A DNA stretch of 64,000 nucleotides from Shewanella canadensis (GTDB lineage Bacteria > Pseudomonadota > Gammaproteobacteria > Enterobacterales > Shewanellaceae), in assembly GCF_003966225.1 (NCBI RefSeq), contig NZ_RXNU01000002.1, positions 1 to 64,000 on the forward strand, read 5' to 3'. Numbering within the stretch: the first letter of the stretch is position 1; every line of letters begins with the position of its first letter. This document shows positions 28,502 to 37,932 of this stretch, piece after piece. The translations under genes and the position numbers were made by a program. A model generated the notes under the pieces. It ran no database searches. It saw nothing but the letters and a program-made list of their open reading frames with translations, and was not told where the DNA came from.

Positions 28502-30043
28502 TTAGGCATCAAAAGAGGTGGCTAGTTCTACCCAGTTTTTATAATCACTTTTTGATTGCTCTAAGCTAGCTAATTCAACGCCTACAACATTTTGAACATG
28601 CGCAGATTTATTTCCGGGACCTGAAACAGTGTTAGTAATCTCATCGTAGTGATTTATATTTCTGCTACTGTGTAGTGTTTCGAGTTGAATAGATAATAAC
28701 GCGCAATAGTTCATCGAGTGCTTCCCGTCTTCAAAACGAATTGAATAGCCCCTATCTCCTCTAGATACTACGCCATTCTTGATATGCTTAGAAATACTCA
28801 ACTTTAATTCAATTGACTTCCCGAAGTCTTCTTTACGCATAATTGCTTGAATAATCCTAGGAACATAACAATAATCATCCATTCCTTTCGGATGTTTTTC
28901 ATCCATAATATTTTGATAGTAATCAAAATATCTGTCATGAATAATCATTAGGGAGCATAGGAGTAAGATATCGATTTTTTTGGTTTCGAGAGTAAATATC
29001 ACAGCCTTAACCTTATCGATTAGCTGTTCTGTTTCACGTAGAGGTAAAGAAAAAACGTCAGTTATGGAACCAATTAAGTAAGCCAGATACCCAATGTCAT
29101 TATCAATTGATGGCCAAACGAGTTCACTGAGACTCCCGAGTTGTGCCTCAGTTAAATTGGCTAGTTTGTTCTGAATAAAGTCTACTCTTGGTTGCTCTTG
29201 CAACGTGCAGCGTCTTTGAAAGAATCGGCCTAAATATACATTTGCATTAAACCCATTTCCGTAAACAGCCTTTACGGCATGCTGAAGCTGTTCAGTATCC
29301 GTAGCAACGACAAAGATGACGTTAGGCATATCGAAAAAGTGCTTAATAACTTCAAGCATTTCTACTGCATAAGATGGACGGCACCTATCAAGCTCATCAA
29401 TGAATATAAATGTTGGATTACTTTTCTCCGAACTACTAAGAGTGTCACTGATAAATGCAGTTATCGCTTTCTTAAAATCCTCGATACTTTTCAATTTTGC
29501 ACTGTGATCTTTAATAATTGCAGCGACCAACTTGCCTGAAGCATCTGCAAAGTCTTTGCTCTCAAATAGGTTATCCTCTTCGCTTTCATCTATAACCTTA
29601 TCTACATCTATACCACTGAGCTTCTTAACTACTGCCTTAGTGACTTCGGGAGTTGCTTGCTTACAAAACCCCCAAACTTTACTGCCAATATCCAATATTT
29701 TTTGTTCAACGTTATCCTGAGATTGATTACGGAGCTGTGAAATTATAGAGCTCACAACAGCTAACATGGGATCATTCGAAAAATCCTGTTTCCAAGCATC
29801 AATATAAACTGTTGGATGCCATTCATTTATAGAATCTTGCCAGCGTTTGAGGAAATAGGTTTTACCCGTTCCCCAACCAGAGTTTAGATTTAGCACATAC
29901 CCTTTCGATGCTTCACCTACAAGAAAATTAGTAAGGAAGTTAGCATATCTCGCTCGCCCTAACTTATCAGAGCTAAATTCAGTACCACATTCTAGAGTGA
30001 CCGAATCTTCCCAAGTAAACTTGTAGGTTCTATTATTTGGCAT
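28502..30043 (-). CDS. KAP family P-loop NTPase
   Basis: A 513-aa ATPase of the KAP class. Walker A GWGTGKT at residues 56-62, VYIDAWKQDFSNDP shortly after (typical of KAP), and Walker B FIFIDELDRC at about 212-221, followed by PSYAVEMLEVIKHFF. No TM segment is obvious, so it is probably cytoplasmic. Codon use and composition are more A+T-rich and Asn/Lys/Ile-rich than the neighbours. It sits alone between hairpin-rich spacers. KAP NTPases occur in anti-phage systems (for example QatA) but a defence role here is only a suggestion. Confidence 0.82.
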   Translation of the reverse strand: MPNNRTYKFTWEDSVTLECGTEFSSDKLGRARYANFLTNFLVGEASKGYVLNLNSGWGTGKTYFLKRWQDSINEWHPTVYIDAWKQDFSNDPMLAVVSSIISQLRNQSQDNVEQKILDIGSKVWGFCKQATPEVTKAVVKKLSGIDVDKVIDESEEDNLFESKDFADASGKLVAAIIKDHSAKLKSIEDFKKAITAFISDTLSSSEKSNPTFIFIDELDRCRPSYAVEMLEVIKHFFDMPNVIFVVATDTEQLQHAVKAVYGNGFNANVYLGRFFQRRCTLQEQPRVDFIQNKLANLTEAQLGSLSELVWPSIDNDIGYLAYLIGSITDVFSLPLRETEQLIDKVKAVIFTLETKKIDILLLCSLMIIHDRYFDYYQNIMDEKHPKGMDDYCYVPRIIQAIMRKEDFGKSIELKLSISKHIKNGVVSRGDRGYSIRFEDGKHSMNYCALLSIQLETLHSSRNINHYDEITNTVSGPGNKSAHVQNVVGVELASLEQSKSDYKNWVELATSFDA

Positions 30044-30140
30044 TCTATTATCCAGTTATCGTAGGCCACTAAAAAATATCACATTTATAACTAACTGAAC
30101 ATGTTGATTATTCGATAACAAACCTTAATCGAAGAGATAA

Positions 30141-30234
30141 ACACCCAGGTGTAAACGCGGCAGTGACCTTCGGTTTCAGGGATGAAACCGCAGAGCGGCC
30201 AGGGATGGCTTCACAGCGTGTCACTGAAGTGTTT
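30141..30234. repeat. multibranched hairpin element upstream of the KAP gene
   Basis: An outer stem AAACGC..CAGTGAC (30153-30167) pairs with GTCACTG..GTGTTT (30220-30234). Inside are CGGTTTC/GAAACCG (30171-30190) and GCC/GGC (30199-30209), both with the loop AGGGAT; ACACC/GGTGT (30141-30152) precedes it. No coding potential. The rest of 30044-30453 is A/T-rich with a terminator for the next gene. Confidence 0.7.
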
Positions 30235-30379
30235 GCACATAAGCCCACGGCAGGTGATTAATTAAAATTGGACTTAGGTAGACAATAACCAAGATAAATA
30301 CGAATAAAGTAAAATGAACCAATAAGAAAATATTAATCAGACTTGTTATTCGACAAGTCGCCAAGTAAAAGCAAGATAC

Positions 30380-30406
30380 AAAAAAGGCCATGGTTTCCCA
30401 TAGCCT
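30380..30406 (-). terminator. terminator of the 30454-30891 gene
   Basis: Read on the minus strand, AGGCTATGGG AAA CCATGGCCT forms a hairpin followed by TTTTTT. It lies about 50 nt past the stop. Confidence 0.8.
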
Positions 30407-30453
30407 CAATCAGCACCCTGTAAAAGGATTAACACCTCATACTAGGGAGATGA

Positions 30454-30891
30454 TTACTTTCCGTCGATTACCGCACGAATGCTGTTAAGCAGGGCTCTGT
30501 CGGTACGGGATTTCTTCAGTTTCTTGGCGCTCTCTTTCAGTGACTCATCGGAGATACGGGCAAAGATACCGTTGTATTCCTTTTCGTCGATGGCCTCATC
30601 GCTGTCGGCCATATCAGAGATATCTTGAGCGACACGGCTCAACTGCAACCAGGCATTGGCGATATAGAAACCGTGAAAGTCTTCCCTTGGCAACAAGGCT
30701 TGTGCGCTCTTTGGCAGCGCTTCCCAACCTTTAGCAAACTTCTCATCATTGTCTTCGAGCAGTTCGTTACACAGATTGGCATAGGCCTCCATCAGGTTTT
30801 CAGGAAGCTGTTCCATAGGAATAACGGTGTTACATACGTTCAGTGAAACTTGCTCTACGCGCGCTTTATATTCAACAGAAATATCAGTCAT
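30454..30891 (-). CDS. conserved hypothetical protein
   Basis: A 145-aa acidic, helical cytoplasmic protein that I do not recognise. The start ATG 30891 (MTDISVEYKARVEQ) has GAG 6 nt upstream and gives a more natural N-terminus than the open frame extending to 30966. No signal peptide, TM helix or catalytic motif. The C-terminal KKLKKSRTDRALLNSIRAVIDGK is basic. Confidence 0.65.
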   Translation of the reverse strand: MTDISVEYKARVEQVSLNVCNTVIPMEQLPENLMEAYANLCNELLEDNDEKFAKGWEALPKSAQALLPREDFHGFYIANAWLQLSRVAQDISDMADSDEAIDEKEYNGIFARISDESLKESAKKLKKSRTDRALLNSIRAVIDGK

Positions 30892-30984
30892 AGTTAACTC
30901 GGTATCGTTTAAAATTATTCGTTTATGTACCCGACTCTGCATCGTCGAATACGGGTCAAATGCCAACCCTTGCCAGCATCTCCT

Positions 30985-31509
30985 TTAGAACTTTCCACTC
31001 ACATACAGGCCGTAATTCCCATTCCCTGCAATTGGGGTAATGCTGATGCCTTTATAAGGGTCGGTAAAATACAAACCGGATAGTACGCCGATGGCGGCAC
31101 CGACAAGTACATCTTCTACATGGTGTTGATCGCTGGCAACACGGGTGTAGCCAACATAAGCGGCTCCGACATAAGCGGGGATTGCCCACTCCCAACCATA
31201 GCGCTGCTGTACAAATGTCGCGGCGGCGAAGGTATCGGCGGTGTGGCCAGAGGGAAATGAGTCCATATCGGAACCATCGGGACGCTCTTTGTCTATCGCA
31301 TATTTTAGCCCTTCGACAGCAATACGAGAAACCACACCCGTCTTGATAAGTTGCCAGCTCCCCTCAAAGTCATCTTCATAGACTAATGTCGCACCAAAAG
31401 TGGCGGCAGGGAGCAACAGGTGCAATATATCCCCGGACTTTTCCAGATTCGATTTCGCCATTGCCGGCCCACACATTAACAACAATATGCTCGCAAAAAC
31501 TAATCTCAC
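30985..31509 (-). CDS. PAP2 superfamily phosphatase, exported
   Basis: A 174-aa protein with signal peptide (LLLMCGPAMA) and the three phosphatase motifs: KYAIDKERP, PSGHT (catalytic His) and TRVASDQHHVEDV (second His and Asp). Acts on lipid phosphates or similar substrates in the periplasm or inner membrane. The end VSGKF is consistent with an envelope protein. Adjacent to but separate from the upstream hypothetical gene. Confidence 0.88.
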   Translation of the reverse strand: MRLVFASILLLMCGPAMAKSNLEKSGDILHLLLPAATFGATLVYEDDFEGSWQLIKTGVVSRIAVEGLKYAIDKERPDGSDMDSFPSGHTADTFAAATFVQQRYGWEWAIPAYVGAAYVGYTRVASDQHHVEDVLVGAAIGVLSGLYFTDPYKGISITPIAGNGNYGLYVSGKF

Positions 31510-31773
31510 AACAGCAACTCACTCATGTTCGGTTAATTGAAGCGTGCATTTATACCTTCAGACCATCTCAAATGCAAAAGTCTATTAACCATAACACCGG
31601 CCAATAACACAAAAGTATACAGCTGCCTATATGTAGGTGTAGTATTACTCGACATAAAACTCATTGATTAAAACCTAATTGATGGTTAATGCATGCAATA
31701 AAAATATGCGAATGGGGAAACTCATATGCTAAGGTTAAATGATGAATAAGATCAAAGGCATTAGTTAAATAAA

Positions 31774-33678
31774 ATGAAAAAACGATGGCTGAATAGAGTT
31801 TATTTTTTGCTGATGAATATCGGCCTCTGTTCTGCGCTTTTTTCACCCTCTTTGCTCGCCATTGAACAAACCAGTGTCGATGATATTCTGACCGAGATAG
31901 AGAGCGGTATGGTGATAGAGCCTGCCGAGTTAACCCGAAAGCTTGAGTATCTTAAAACACAAATATCCCCCGACGACACTCCCCATTACCTTAGATTACA
32001 AAGTGCGCTTTGCTGGAATCATGATCCTGCCGATGAGAAACAAAGAGCCCTGGCTATCGAGCTTGCTAATACTTATTTAGCATCTAACAAGATCAAACAT
32101 GCTCCTGAAATCCTTACCGATATCAAGCTTTGTCGCGCCTGGTTCTATCAACAGCAAGGGCGTGTCGAGCTGGCATTGGAGGAATTCAACCAGGTCGTAG
32201 GAGATGCCTATCAACTTGAGTCCACTAAGCTTATCGCCGATGCACGCAGTGTCCGTGGAGCCATGTACTCATTTCAGGGCAATTTTGCCCTGGCATTAGA
32301 AGATCTCATCACGGCTCAACATCTTTATGACAGCCTGAAACTGGAATTTTGGGCCCTCTATAATCTGACAGAATTGGCGACCAGCTACCGAAGATTTGGC
32401 GATCCTCAGACCGCGATAAAATATTACCAGCAGCTGGAAACAAAATTTATCGAACTCGGAAATATGAATTCGGCAACCGGCATATTGACACAGATGGCCA
32501 TAGCGCTAGAAGAGCTGGGTGAATATGAGCAAGCACTGGATAAATATCAAAGAGCTCACAAGTATTGGACAGAACAGGGAAGCGTGAGTGGTTCGAGTAC
32601 TGTTGCCGTCAATATATCGGGTACATTACTCAAGTTAAACCGAATGGCTGAAGCAAAGGCCTACCTGACGGAAGCGAGTCACTCTATTAAACCGGATGAC
32701 GAAGCCTTCTACAGTTTTATGAAACTATTCGAAGCTCAAGTCCATCTGATGCAAGGGGCCCCCGCACAAGCCTTGATTGCACTAGATGACGCTAAAGCCG
32801 CATTTTCTCGAGTCAAAAACACTCGTGGGATGGCGCAACTACTGCTCTTAGAAAGCCAGACCTATAGTACTCAACAGGATTGGAAACAAGCCTTTAGTTC
32901 CTTGGAACAGTATCTTGTATTGCATAATGAACTGGATGCAAAGCTGCAATCTAACCGTACGACAGAGATGCGTACACGTTTTAACACCAAACGAATTGAA
33001 ACTGAAAATGAACGCTTAGTTGAATACCAGCGAATTAAAGAACATGAATTAAAAATCGTAAAGCAGAATAAACAGCTTGAATATGCGGTGCTGATTCTGG
33101 CATTTATTATCATATTAATTATCTCGTTCTTTGCCTTCAAGCAGGCCCAGAAATCGAAGCTACTGGAAGTGCTGGCTATGACCGATCATCTGACTCAGCT
33201 GCCAAACCGCAGGCATACCTATGCCACAGGTGAAAAGCTATTTTCAGTTAAGCCCCCATCTCTGGCAATAATCCTCTTCGATGCGGATAATTTTAAATCA
33301 GTCAATGATAACTACGGCCATGATATTGGCGATAAAGCCCTGAGAGAACTAGCCAAAATAAGCAGTGCTCATATGAGAAAAAATGACTTGGTTGGCCGGG
33401 TCGGTGGTGAAGAGTTTTTAATTATTTTACCAGAGACCACACTCAATCAAGCCACCGAGATAGCACAGAGACTCGTCAACTCTATCGCCAAATCAGACTT
33501 GAGTGATATTGCAGCTAACTTTGGTATAACAATCAGCGCAGGCATTGCCGCTCAGGAGAAGGATAAGAGTTTCTCAGAGCTGCTTCAACGTGCCGATAGT
33601 GCACTGTATCAGGCAAAGTCCGAGGGAAAAAACTGCGCCGTCAGCAATACAGGTTCAAACAAAACTGAGACAAACTAG
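31774..33678 (+). CDS. TPR-containing diguanylate cyclase
   Basis: A 634-aa protein: signal sequence, periplasmic TPR repeats (about 100-380; for example GEYEQALDKYQRAHKYW), a coiled-coil stretch, a TM helix near 440 (YAVLILAFIIILIISFFAF), then a cytoplasmic GGDEF domain. The active motif is RVGGEEF and the inhibitory I-site RKND is intact, so it should be active and subject to c-di-GMP feedback, unlike the 8333-9913 protein. The ligand is probably a periplasmic protein or peptide. Convergent with the next gene, 5 bp apart. Confidence 0.9.
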   Translation: MKKRWLNRVYFLLMNIGLCSALFSPSLLAIEQTSVDDILTEIESGMVIEPAELTRKLEYLKTQISPDDTPHYLRLQSALCWNHDPADEKQRALAIELANTYLASNKIKHAPEILTDIKLCRAWFYQQQGRVELALEEFNQVVGDAYQLESTKLIADARSVRGAMYSFQGNFALALEDLITAQHLYDSLKLEFWALYNLTELATSYRRFGDPQTAIKYYQQLETKFIELGNMNSATGILTQMAIALEELGEYEQALDKYQRAHKYWTEQGSVSGSSTVAVNISGTLLKLNRMAEAKAYLTEASHSIKPDDEAFYSFMKLFEAQVHLMQGAPAQALIALDDAKAAFSRVKNTRGMAQLLLLESQTYSTQQDWKQAFSSLEQYLVLHNELDAKLQSNRTTEMRTRFNTKRIETENERLVEYQRIKEHELKIVKQNKQLEYAVLILAFIIILIISFFAFKQAQKSKLLEVLAMTDHLTQLPNRRHTYATGEKLFSVKPPSLAIILFDADNFKSVNDNYGHDIGDKALRELAKISSAHMRKNDLVGRVGGEEFLIILPETTLNQATEIAQRLVNSIAKSDLSDIAANFGITISAGIAAQEKDKSFSELLQRADSALYQAKSEGKNCAVSNTGSNKTETN

Positions 33679-33683
33679 AGAGT

Positions 33684-34490
33684 TCACCGTTCTCGCCAGA
33701 TGATTTTTACCTCTCCAGGCTCGCTCAGCTCGCCAAACCATTGATGGTAAAGTTCGCTATACAAGCCTGACTCTCTGTAACTGATTAACGCGTCTCTCCA
33801 CCTCGTAATAACCGAATCACTGGTACCTTTTGAAAAAGCCAGGTAAAGATCGATTTCAGACAACAGAAATACGGGTTTGACCCTCTCAGGTTTGATACCT
33901 ATCTCAGAGAGCAGGCTAGTCACCGCGATATCGGCCTGACACCAGAACCGCACCCGCCCACGCATCAATTGTTTAGCGTTTTGCAGGGGAAAGCTGGCGA
34001 TCAACAACTGATCCACTCCCGCCCGCCTTAACACACCCTCTCCCAAAGAACCGCGATATGCACCAATTAATCCGGCTCTCTTCACCTCCTCTATTGAATT
34101 TATCTCTATGGTATCTTCGGCTTTGGTGTAGAGAGAGATATTGCTTGTTAGAATTGGGCCAACAAAATCAAATTGCTTTCGACGCTCTTCATCGACAGAG
34201 GTGGCGAATAACATGACATTCGGCGTTGAGCTTGCTATAGAGAAGCCTCTCGCCCAGGGGAGAACCTCGACCGGATAATGGGTCCCCATTGAAACTTGTA
34301 ACTGATTAACCAGCTCGACGGCAAATCCTTTGGCTATGCCATTATCTTCATATGAAACAGGCGCCCAAGGTTCTGTAATTAACCTTAATTGCGCTTCATC
34401 TTGTTCGGCAACAGCCCTGCTCCCAAAGAGATAATGACCCATAAGAAATGAGCACAGAATAAACGCAACAAAATGGCCAAAACACCTCAT
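33684..34490 (-). CDS. periplasmic solute-binding protein, family 3
   Basis: A 268-aa exported protein with a signal peptide (FGSRAVA). The SBP_bac_3 pattern is clear: LRLITEPWAPVSYEDNGIAKGFAVELVNQL near residues 35-65 and later TSNISLYTKAED and GRVRFWCQADIAV. No ABC permease or ATPase gene is near, so it may work as an orphan binding protein or feed another sensor. Ligand unknown, amino-acid-like by family. Confidence 0.82.
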   Translation of the reverse strand: MRCFGHFVAFILCSFLMGHYLFGSRAVAEQDEAQLRLITEPWAPVSYEDNGIAKGFAVELVNQLQVSMGTHYPVEVLPWARGFSIASSTPNVMLFATSVDEERRKQFDFVGPILTSNISLYTKAEDTIEINSIEEVKRAGLIGAYRGSLGEGVLRRAGVDQLLIASFPLQNAKQLMRGRVRFWCQADIAVTSLLSEIGIKPERVKPVFLLSEIDLYLAFSKGTSDSVITRWRDALISYRESGLYSELYHQWFGELSEPGEVKIIWRER

Positions 34491-34975
34491 AAAACTCCAT
34501 AAGAAAACAAGACGACTCAGATACCTGACTTAAGCGCCAGGCTAAATACTATCAGAGCAAACACAACTCAATGAGTAACGAGTATGTTAGCCAGCGCAGA
34601 CTCGCTCACCACAGTAAGTTTAACCTAAACTCAAACCTAAGCGATTCCAACCTGATCGATAAAATTAACTAAAACAAAAACAGTCGGTAGTTCGCCCTCA
34701 ACAATCCGCTCTCAATGCTAAACCCAAGTACTCCAGGTTACCGGGATAAAAAACGCTAATAGTGACAGGCTGTGAGCAAGATATTGGTGGTTCAGTAACT
34801 GGGAAGTATTAAAGTGAGAATAAGGTAATTTTTAAACTAGTATTGGCGGCTAAAATAAGCAGGTACTTGATATTAAGAGTTATAAGAAAGACAAAAATGA
34901 AAATTTTTGAATGATTTTGTAAATCTAATATATTGCGACACTTTTATCATAATGTTAACCTAGGCCCTCGAATAG

Positions 34976-35155
34976 CTTCGTATAATCCCAATGATACGGT
35001 TTGGGAGTTTCTACCAAGAACCACAAATTCTTGATTATGAAGTCTGTAACTTTATGCACTATCCAAAATATGTACTATCTCTATAGGTAGAATTATTTAA
35101 TTCAATATATAGATAGTGTTCCTATTTAGGTACTATCCAATAAAGGTAGAGACTC
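34976..35155 (+). promoter_or_regulatory. adenine riboswitch with extended expression platform
   Basis: The aptamer at 34976-35042 matches the Vibrio vulnificus add A-riboswitch: P1 CTTCGTA/TATGAAG, then TATAATCCCAATGATACGG, TTTGGGAGTTTCTACCAAG and TTGATTATGAAG. The discriminator is T (U74), which selects adenine over guanine. Between aptamer and ATG are 113 nt with CACTATCC, TACTATCTC, GATAGTG and TACTATCC. CTATCC can pair with the GGTAG just before the start, suggesting translational control by hiding the ribosome site. 34491-34975 contains no gene. Confidence 0.93.
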
Positions 35156-36151
35156 ATGAATTATTTTAACCTGCCCAAGATCGATCTACATTGTCACTTA
35201 GACGGCAGCGTTCGCCCGCAAACCATTATCGAACTGGCTCAAGAGCAAAACATTTCACTGCCAAGCAAAGATATCAATGAAATCAATTCGCTAATGATAG
35301 CTCCAGAGACATGCCAAAACCTTGAAGAGTACCTTTTGCGTTTCGACCTGCCCCTGTCCGTAATGCAAACAGAAGCAGGGATTGAGCGGATATCATTTGA
35401 GCTTTTCGAGGATGCAGCCAAGGAAAATGTAAAGTACTTCGAGGTCCGTTTCGGTCCACAGCTACATCAGCAACAGGGATTAAGCTTCAAGCAGATCATC
35501 GGCAGTGCCGTCAAAGGGATGCAGCGCGCCGAAGCTCAATTTAATATCAAGGGCAATTATATCCTCTCTATCTTAAGAACCTTTCCAAAAGATAACATTA
35601 ATGCCGTTATCGATGCCGGTGCAGAGTTCCTGAATGAAGGGGTTGTTGCCTTCGACCTTGCCGGTGCTGAGCTTCCGGGCTTCTGCCACGACGTTATCCC
35701 CTACGCGAAATATGCCAAAGAGAAGGGCTATCGCATCACCATTCACGCCGGTGAACAGGGCGTTGGCCAAAATGTGCATGATGCCGTGTCACTACTTCAT
35801 GCCGAACGCATCGGTCATGGTATCCATATCACAGGGCATCAAGAGGCTTACGACTTAGTAAAGGATAAAAACATCGGCTTAGAGACCTGCCCGAGCAGTA
35901 ACATCCAAACCAAAGCGGTGAATATCTTAAGCGAGCACCCGATTCATGACTTCCACCAAGATGAACTGCCAATCACCATCAATACGGATAATCGCACCGT
36001 ATCGAACACCACGATGACAGATGAGGTGCGCAAGGTGATGGAGGAGTTCAATCTGACTCGTGAAGATTACTTCAAGATCTACAGAAACAGTGTCGAGCAG
36101 GCGTTCGCGTCCGATGAGGTCAAACAGTATCTTATGCAGTTCGCCGAGTAG
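35156..36151 (+). CDS. add: adenosine deaminase
   Basis: A 331-aa zinc enzyme deaminating adenosine to inosine. Zinc and catalytic residues are visible: DLHCHLDGS at residue 10, IHAGEQ near 196, HGIH near 222 and TINTDNRT near 280. It is the sole gene behind an adenine riboswitch and ends at a strong terminator, so expression follows intracellular adenine. Confidence 0.95.
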   Translation: MNYFNLPKIDLHCHLDGSVRPQTIIELAQEQNISLPSKDINEINSLMIAPETCQNLEEYLLRFDLPLSVMQTEAGIERISFELFEDAAKENVKYFEVRFGPQLHQQQGLSFKQIIGSAVKGMQRAEAQFNIKGNYILSILRTFPKDNINAVIDAGAEFLNEGVVAFDLAGAELPGFCHDVIPYAKYAKEKGYRITIHAGEQGVGQNVHDAVSLLHAERIGHGIHITGHQEAYDLVKDKNIGLETCPSSNIQTKAVNILSEHPIHDFHQDELPITINTDNRTVSNTTMTDEVRKVMEEFNLTREDYFKIYRNSVEQAFASDEVKQYLMQFAE

Positions 36152-36181
36152 CGATTAACGTCACAGCCGGATAAGCAAATT

Positions 36182-36213
36182 AAGGGGGAATCGATAAACG
36201 ATTCCCCTTTTTT
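36182..36213 (+). terminator. terminator of add
   Basis: GGGGAATCG / CGATTCCCC stem (5-nt loop) followed by six T, about 35 nt after the stop. Confidence 0.92.
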
Positions 36214-36320
36214 ATCGCCATGCATAAATATAGTTAAGTCATTCCAACCGGTATAAATCAGAGAAAGATAGTCCATGGCTCAAGTGGCCTCCCCCCTTTA
36301 CAGCTTCTTTATTTATTGCT

Positions 36321-37715
36321 TTATGATTTACTGCTTAGCGCTTTTCTATTACCCAAAGAGCTTTTTTGACCCAGCTTTGAAGAAACCTCTCTTACCGGAA
36401 GCGATGGGTATGCCCCCATGCATAAAATGAGTACGCAACCCAGTGCCATAGTGGCCGACATGGCCCATAACACCTCGGTGTAGCGACCTAAACGGTCATA
36501 GGCTAAGCCCATGACGAGTGGACCAATACTGGCGCCTAATTTAAAACCTGTGTAGCTATAACCATAGATAACCCCGAAAGATCGTTTCCCGAAATACTGA
36601 GTGGTGAAATAGGCCATGGCATCAAATTCTGCACCTATAGCAATACCGATGAGACCTGTCGAGATTACCGCCATCTCTCCGGAGGCTCCCATCGAAAATG
36701 CCGCTAAGCCCAGGATAGGCCCAAGCATGAAGATCGCTACCACGTAAGGGGCGAAGAACTTGTCCATCAAGTAACCCGCAATCAAACGTCCGCCGACCAC
36801 CGATATACCCAAATAAGCAAACGTCTCCACGGCTTCTTGTAGGCTGGCACCTCTATCCATCATCATAGGAACGAGATGAACCAGCAGGGTAGAAGTCGTT
36901 AACCCCGTGATAAAAAATGAGCCTAACATCAACCAAAAAGCCTTACTCTTCATCGCTTCTTTAGCGGTGTAACCAAGCTTAATATCTGTCTGTTCCACTC
37001 GCGCTTGACGCTTGGCACTCGCTTCATCATCGCTCAATGCACTGCCATCGGCGAGCAACCCCTTATCACTGGGTTTATCGGCTAACACAAACCTGGCCAT
37101 CGGCCACACCAACAAAATGATTAAACCACCGATAGCAAGATAAGCCTGGCGCCAGCTGTAGTGTTCAATAAAGAAAGATGCGATCAGCGGCACTATAGCC
37201 GTCCCCACCCCCACACCACTTAACCCTATGCCCAGAGCAAGCCCACGTTGCTTATCGAACCAGCTCACGAGCAGGCGAGAATAAGTCAATGGCGCCGTGC
37301 CGGCACCAAGAAGAGGAATAAGGATACACATGACATAAAAGTGCCATATCGATGGGGTAAGCAGTGACATCGAGGCCATGACCAGGCCGAAGAGAAAGGT
37401 AGATGGCAACAAGATATTCTTAACCCCATATCTATCGACCAACATACCTGCATAGGGGAAGAAAAGGATCGCTGTGATACCGATTACGGTGGAACCGAAA
37501 GATATCTGACCTCGTGTCCAACCAAAGGTCTCTTCAAACTCCTTGATAAACGTACCGAAAGACATGGCAATGACGCTGTAACCAAGAGATAGGCCGATTA
37601 CTGAGGTTAAGACGATCCACCAGCCATAAAACACTTTCCCGTTAGGTAGCGTTCCACTGCCACTTGAAGCTTTGCTCACGGTTCTATCACTGTTCTTATT
37701 ATTAATGCTTTTCAA
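36321..37715 (-). CDS. MFS transporter (oxalate/formate or monocarboxylate-like)
   Basis: A 464-aa inner-membrane protein with 12 TM helices and MFS motif A between TM2 and TM3 (GMLVDRYGVKN). The N-terminal GWWIVLTSVIGLSLGYSV and SWFDKQRGLALGIGLSG resemble the OFA/MCT branch, which moves small carboxylates. The start codon appears to be TTG 37715 (AGG upstream); no ATG fits before TM1. The substrate cannot be told. The cytoplasmic loop around residues 210-250 is long and charged. Confidence 0.82.
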   Translation of the reverse strand: MKSINNKNSDRTVSKASSGSGTLPNGKVFYGWWIVLTSVIGLSLGYSVIAMSFGTFIKEFEETFGWTRGQISFGSTVIGITAILFFPYAGMLVDRYGVKNILLPSTFLFGLVMASMSLLTPSIWHFYVMCILIPLLGAGTAPLTYSRLLVSWFDKQRGLALGIGLSGVGVGTAIVPLIASFFIEHYSWRQAYLAIGGLIILLVWPMARFVLADKPSDKGLLADGSALSDDEASAKRQARVEQTDIKLGYTAKEAMKSKAFWLMLGSFFITGLTTSTLLVHLVPMMMDRGASLQEAVETFAYLGISVVGGRLIAGYLMDKFFAPYVVAIFMLGPILGLAAFSMGASGEMAVISTGLIGIAIGAEFDAMAYFTTQYFGKRSFGVIYGYSYTGFKLGASIGPLVMGLAYDRLGRYTEVLWAMSATMALGCVLILCMGAYPSLPVREVSSKLGQKSSLGNRKALSSKS

Positions 37716-37932
37716 GCCAAAACCTGTTCGCTAAGGAGGTAAAAGAGCGATATGCCCGAAAACAGCCTCACATAGGGAGCGTTCGCCGGTACTCTAATTT
37801 TATAAAGAGTATAAAGAATATATGATTTACAATCACGTTACATTGGCTATCTCTTTGAGCTAATCAGGAAGAAATTTATAGACAGCACAAATACTGCTAT
37901 CATGTCCCCGTATCCCTTAGCCTTAGTTACCT

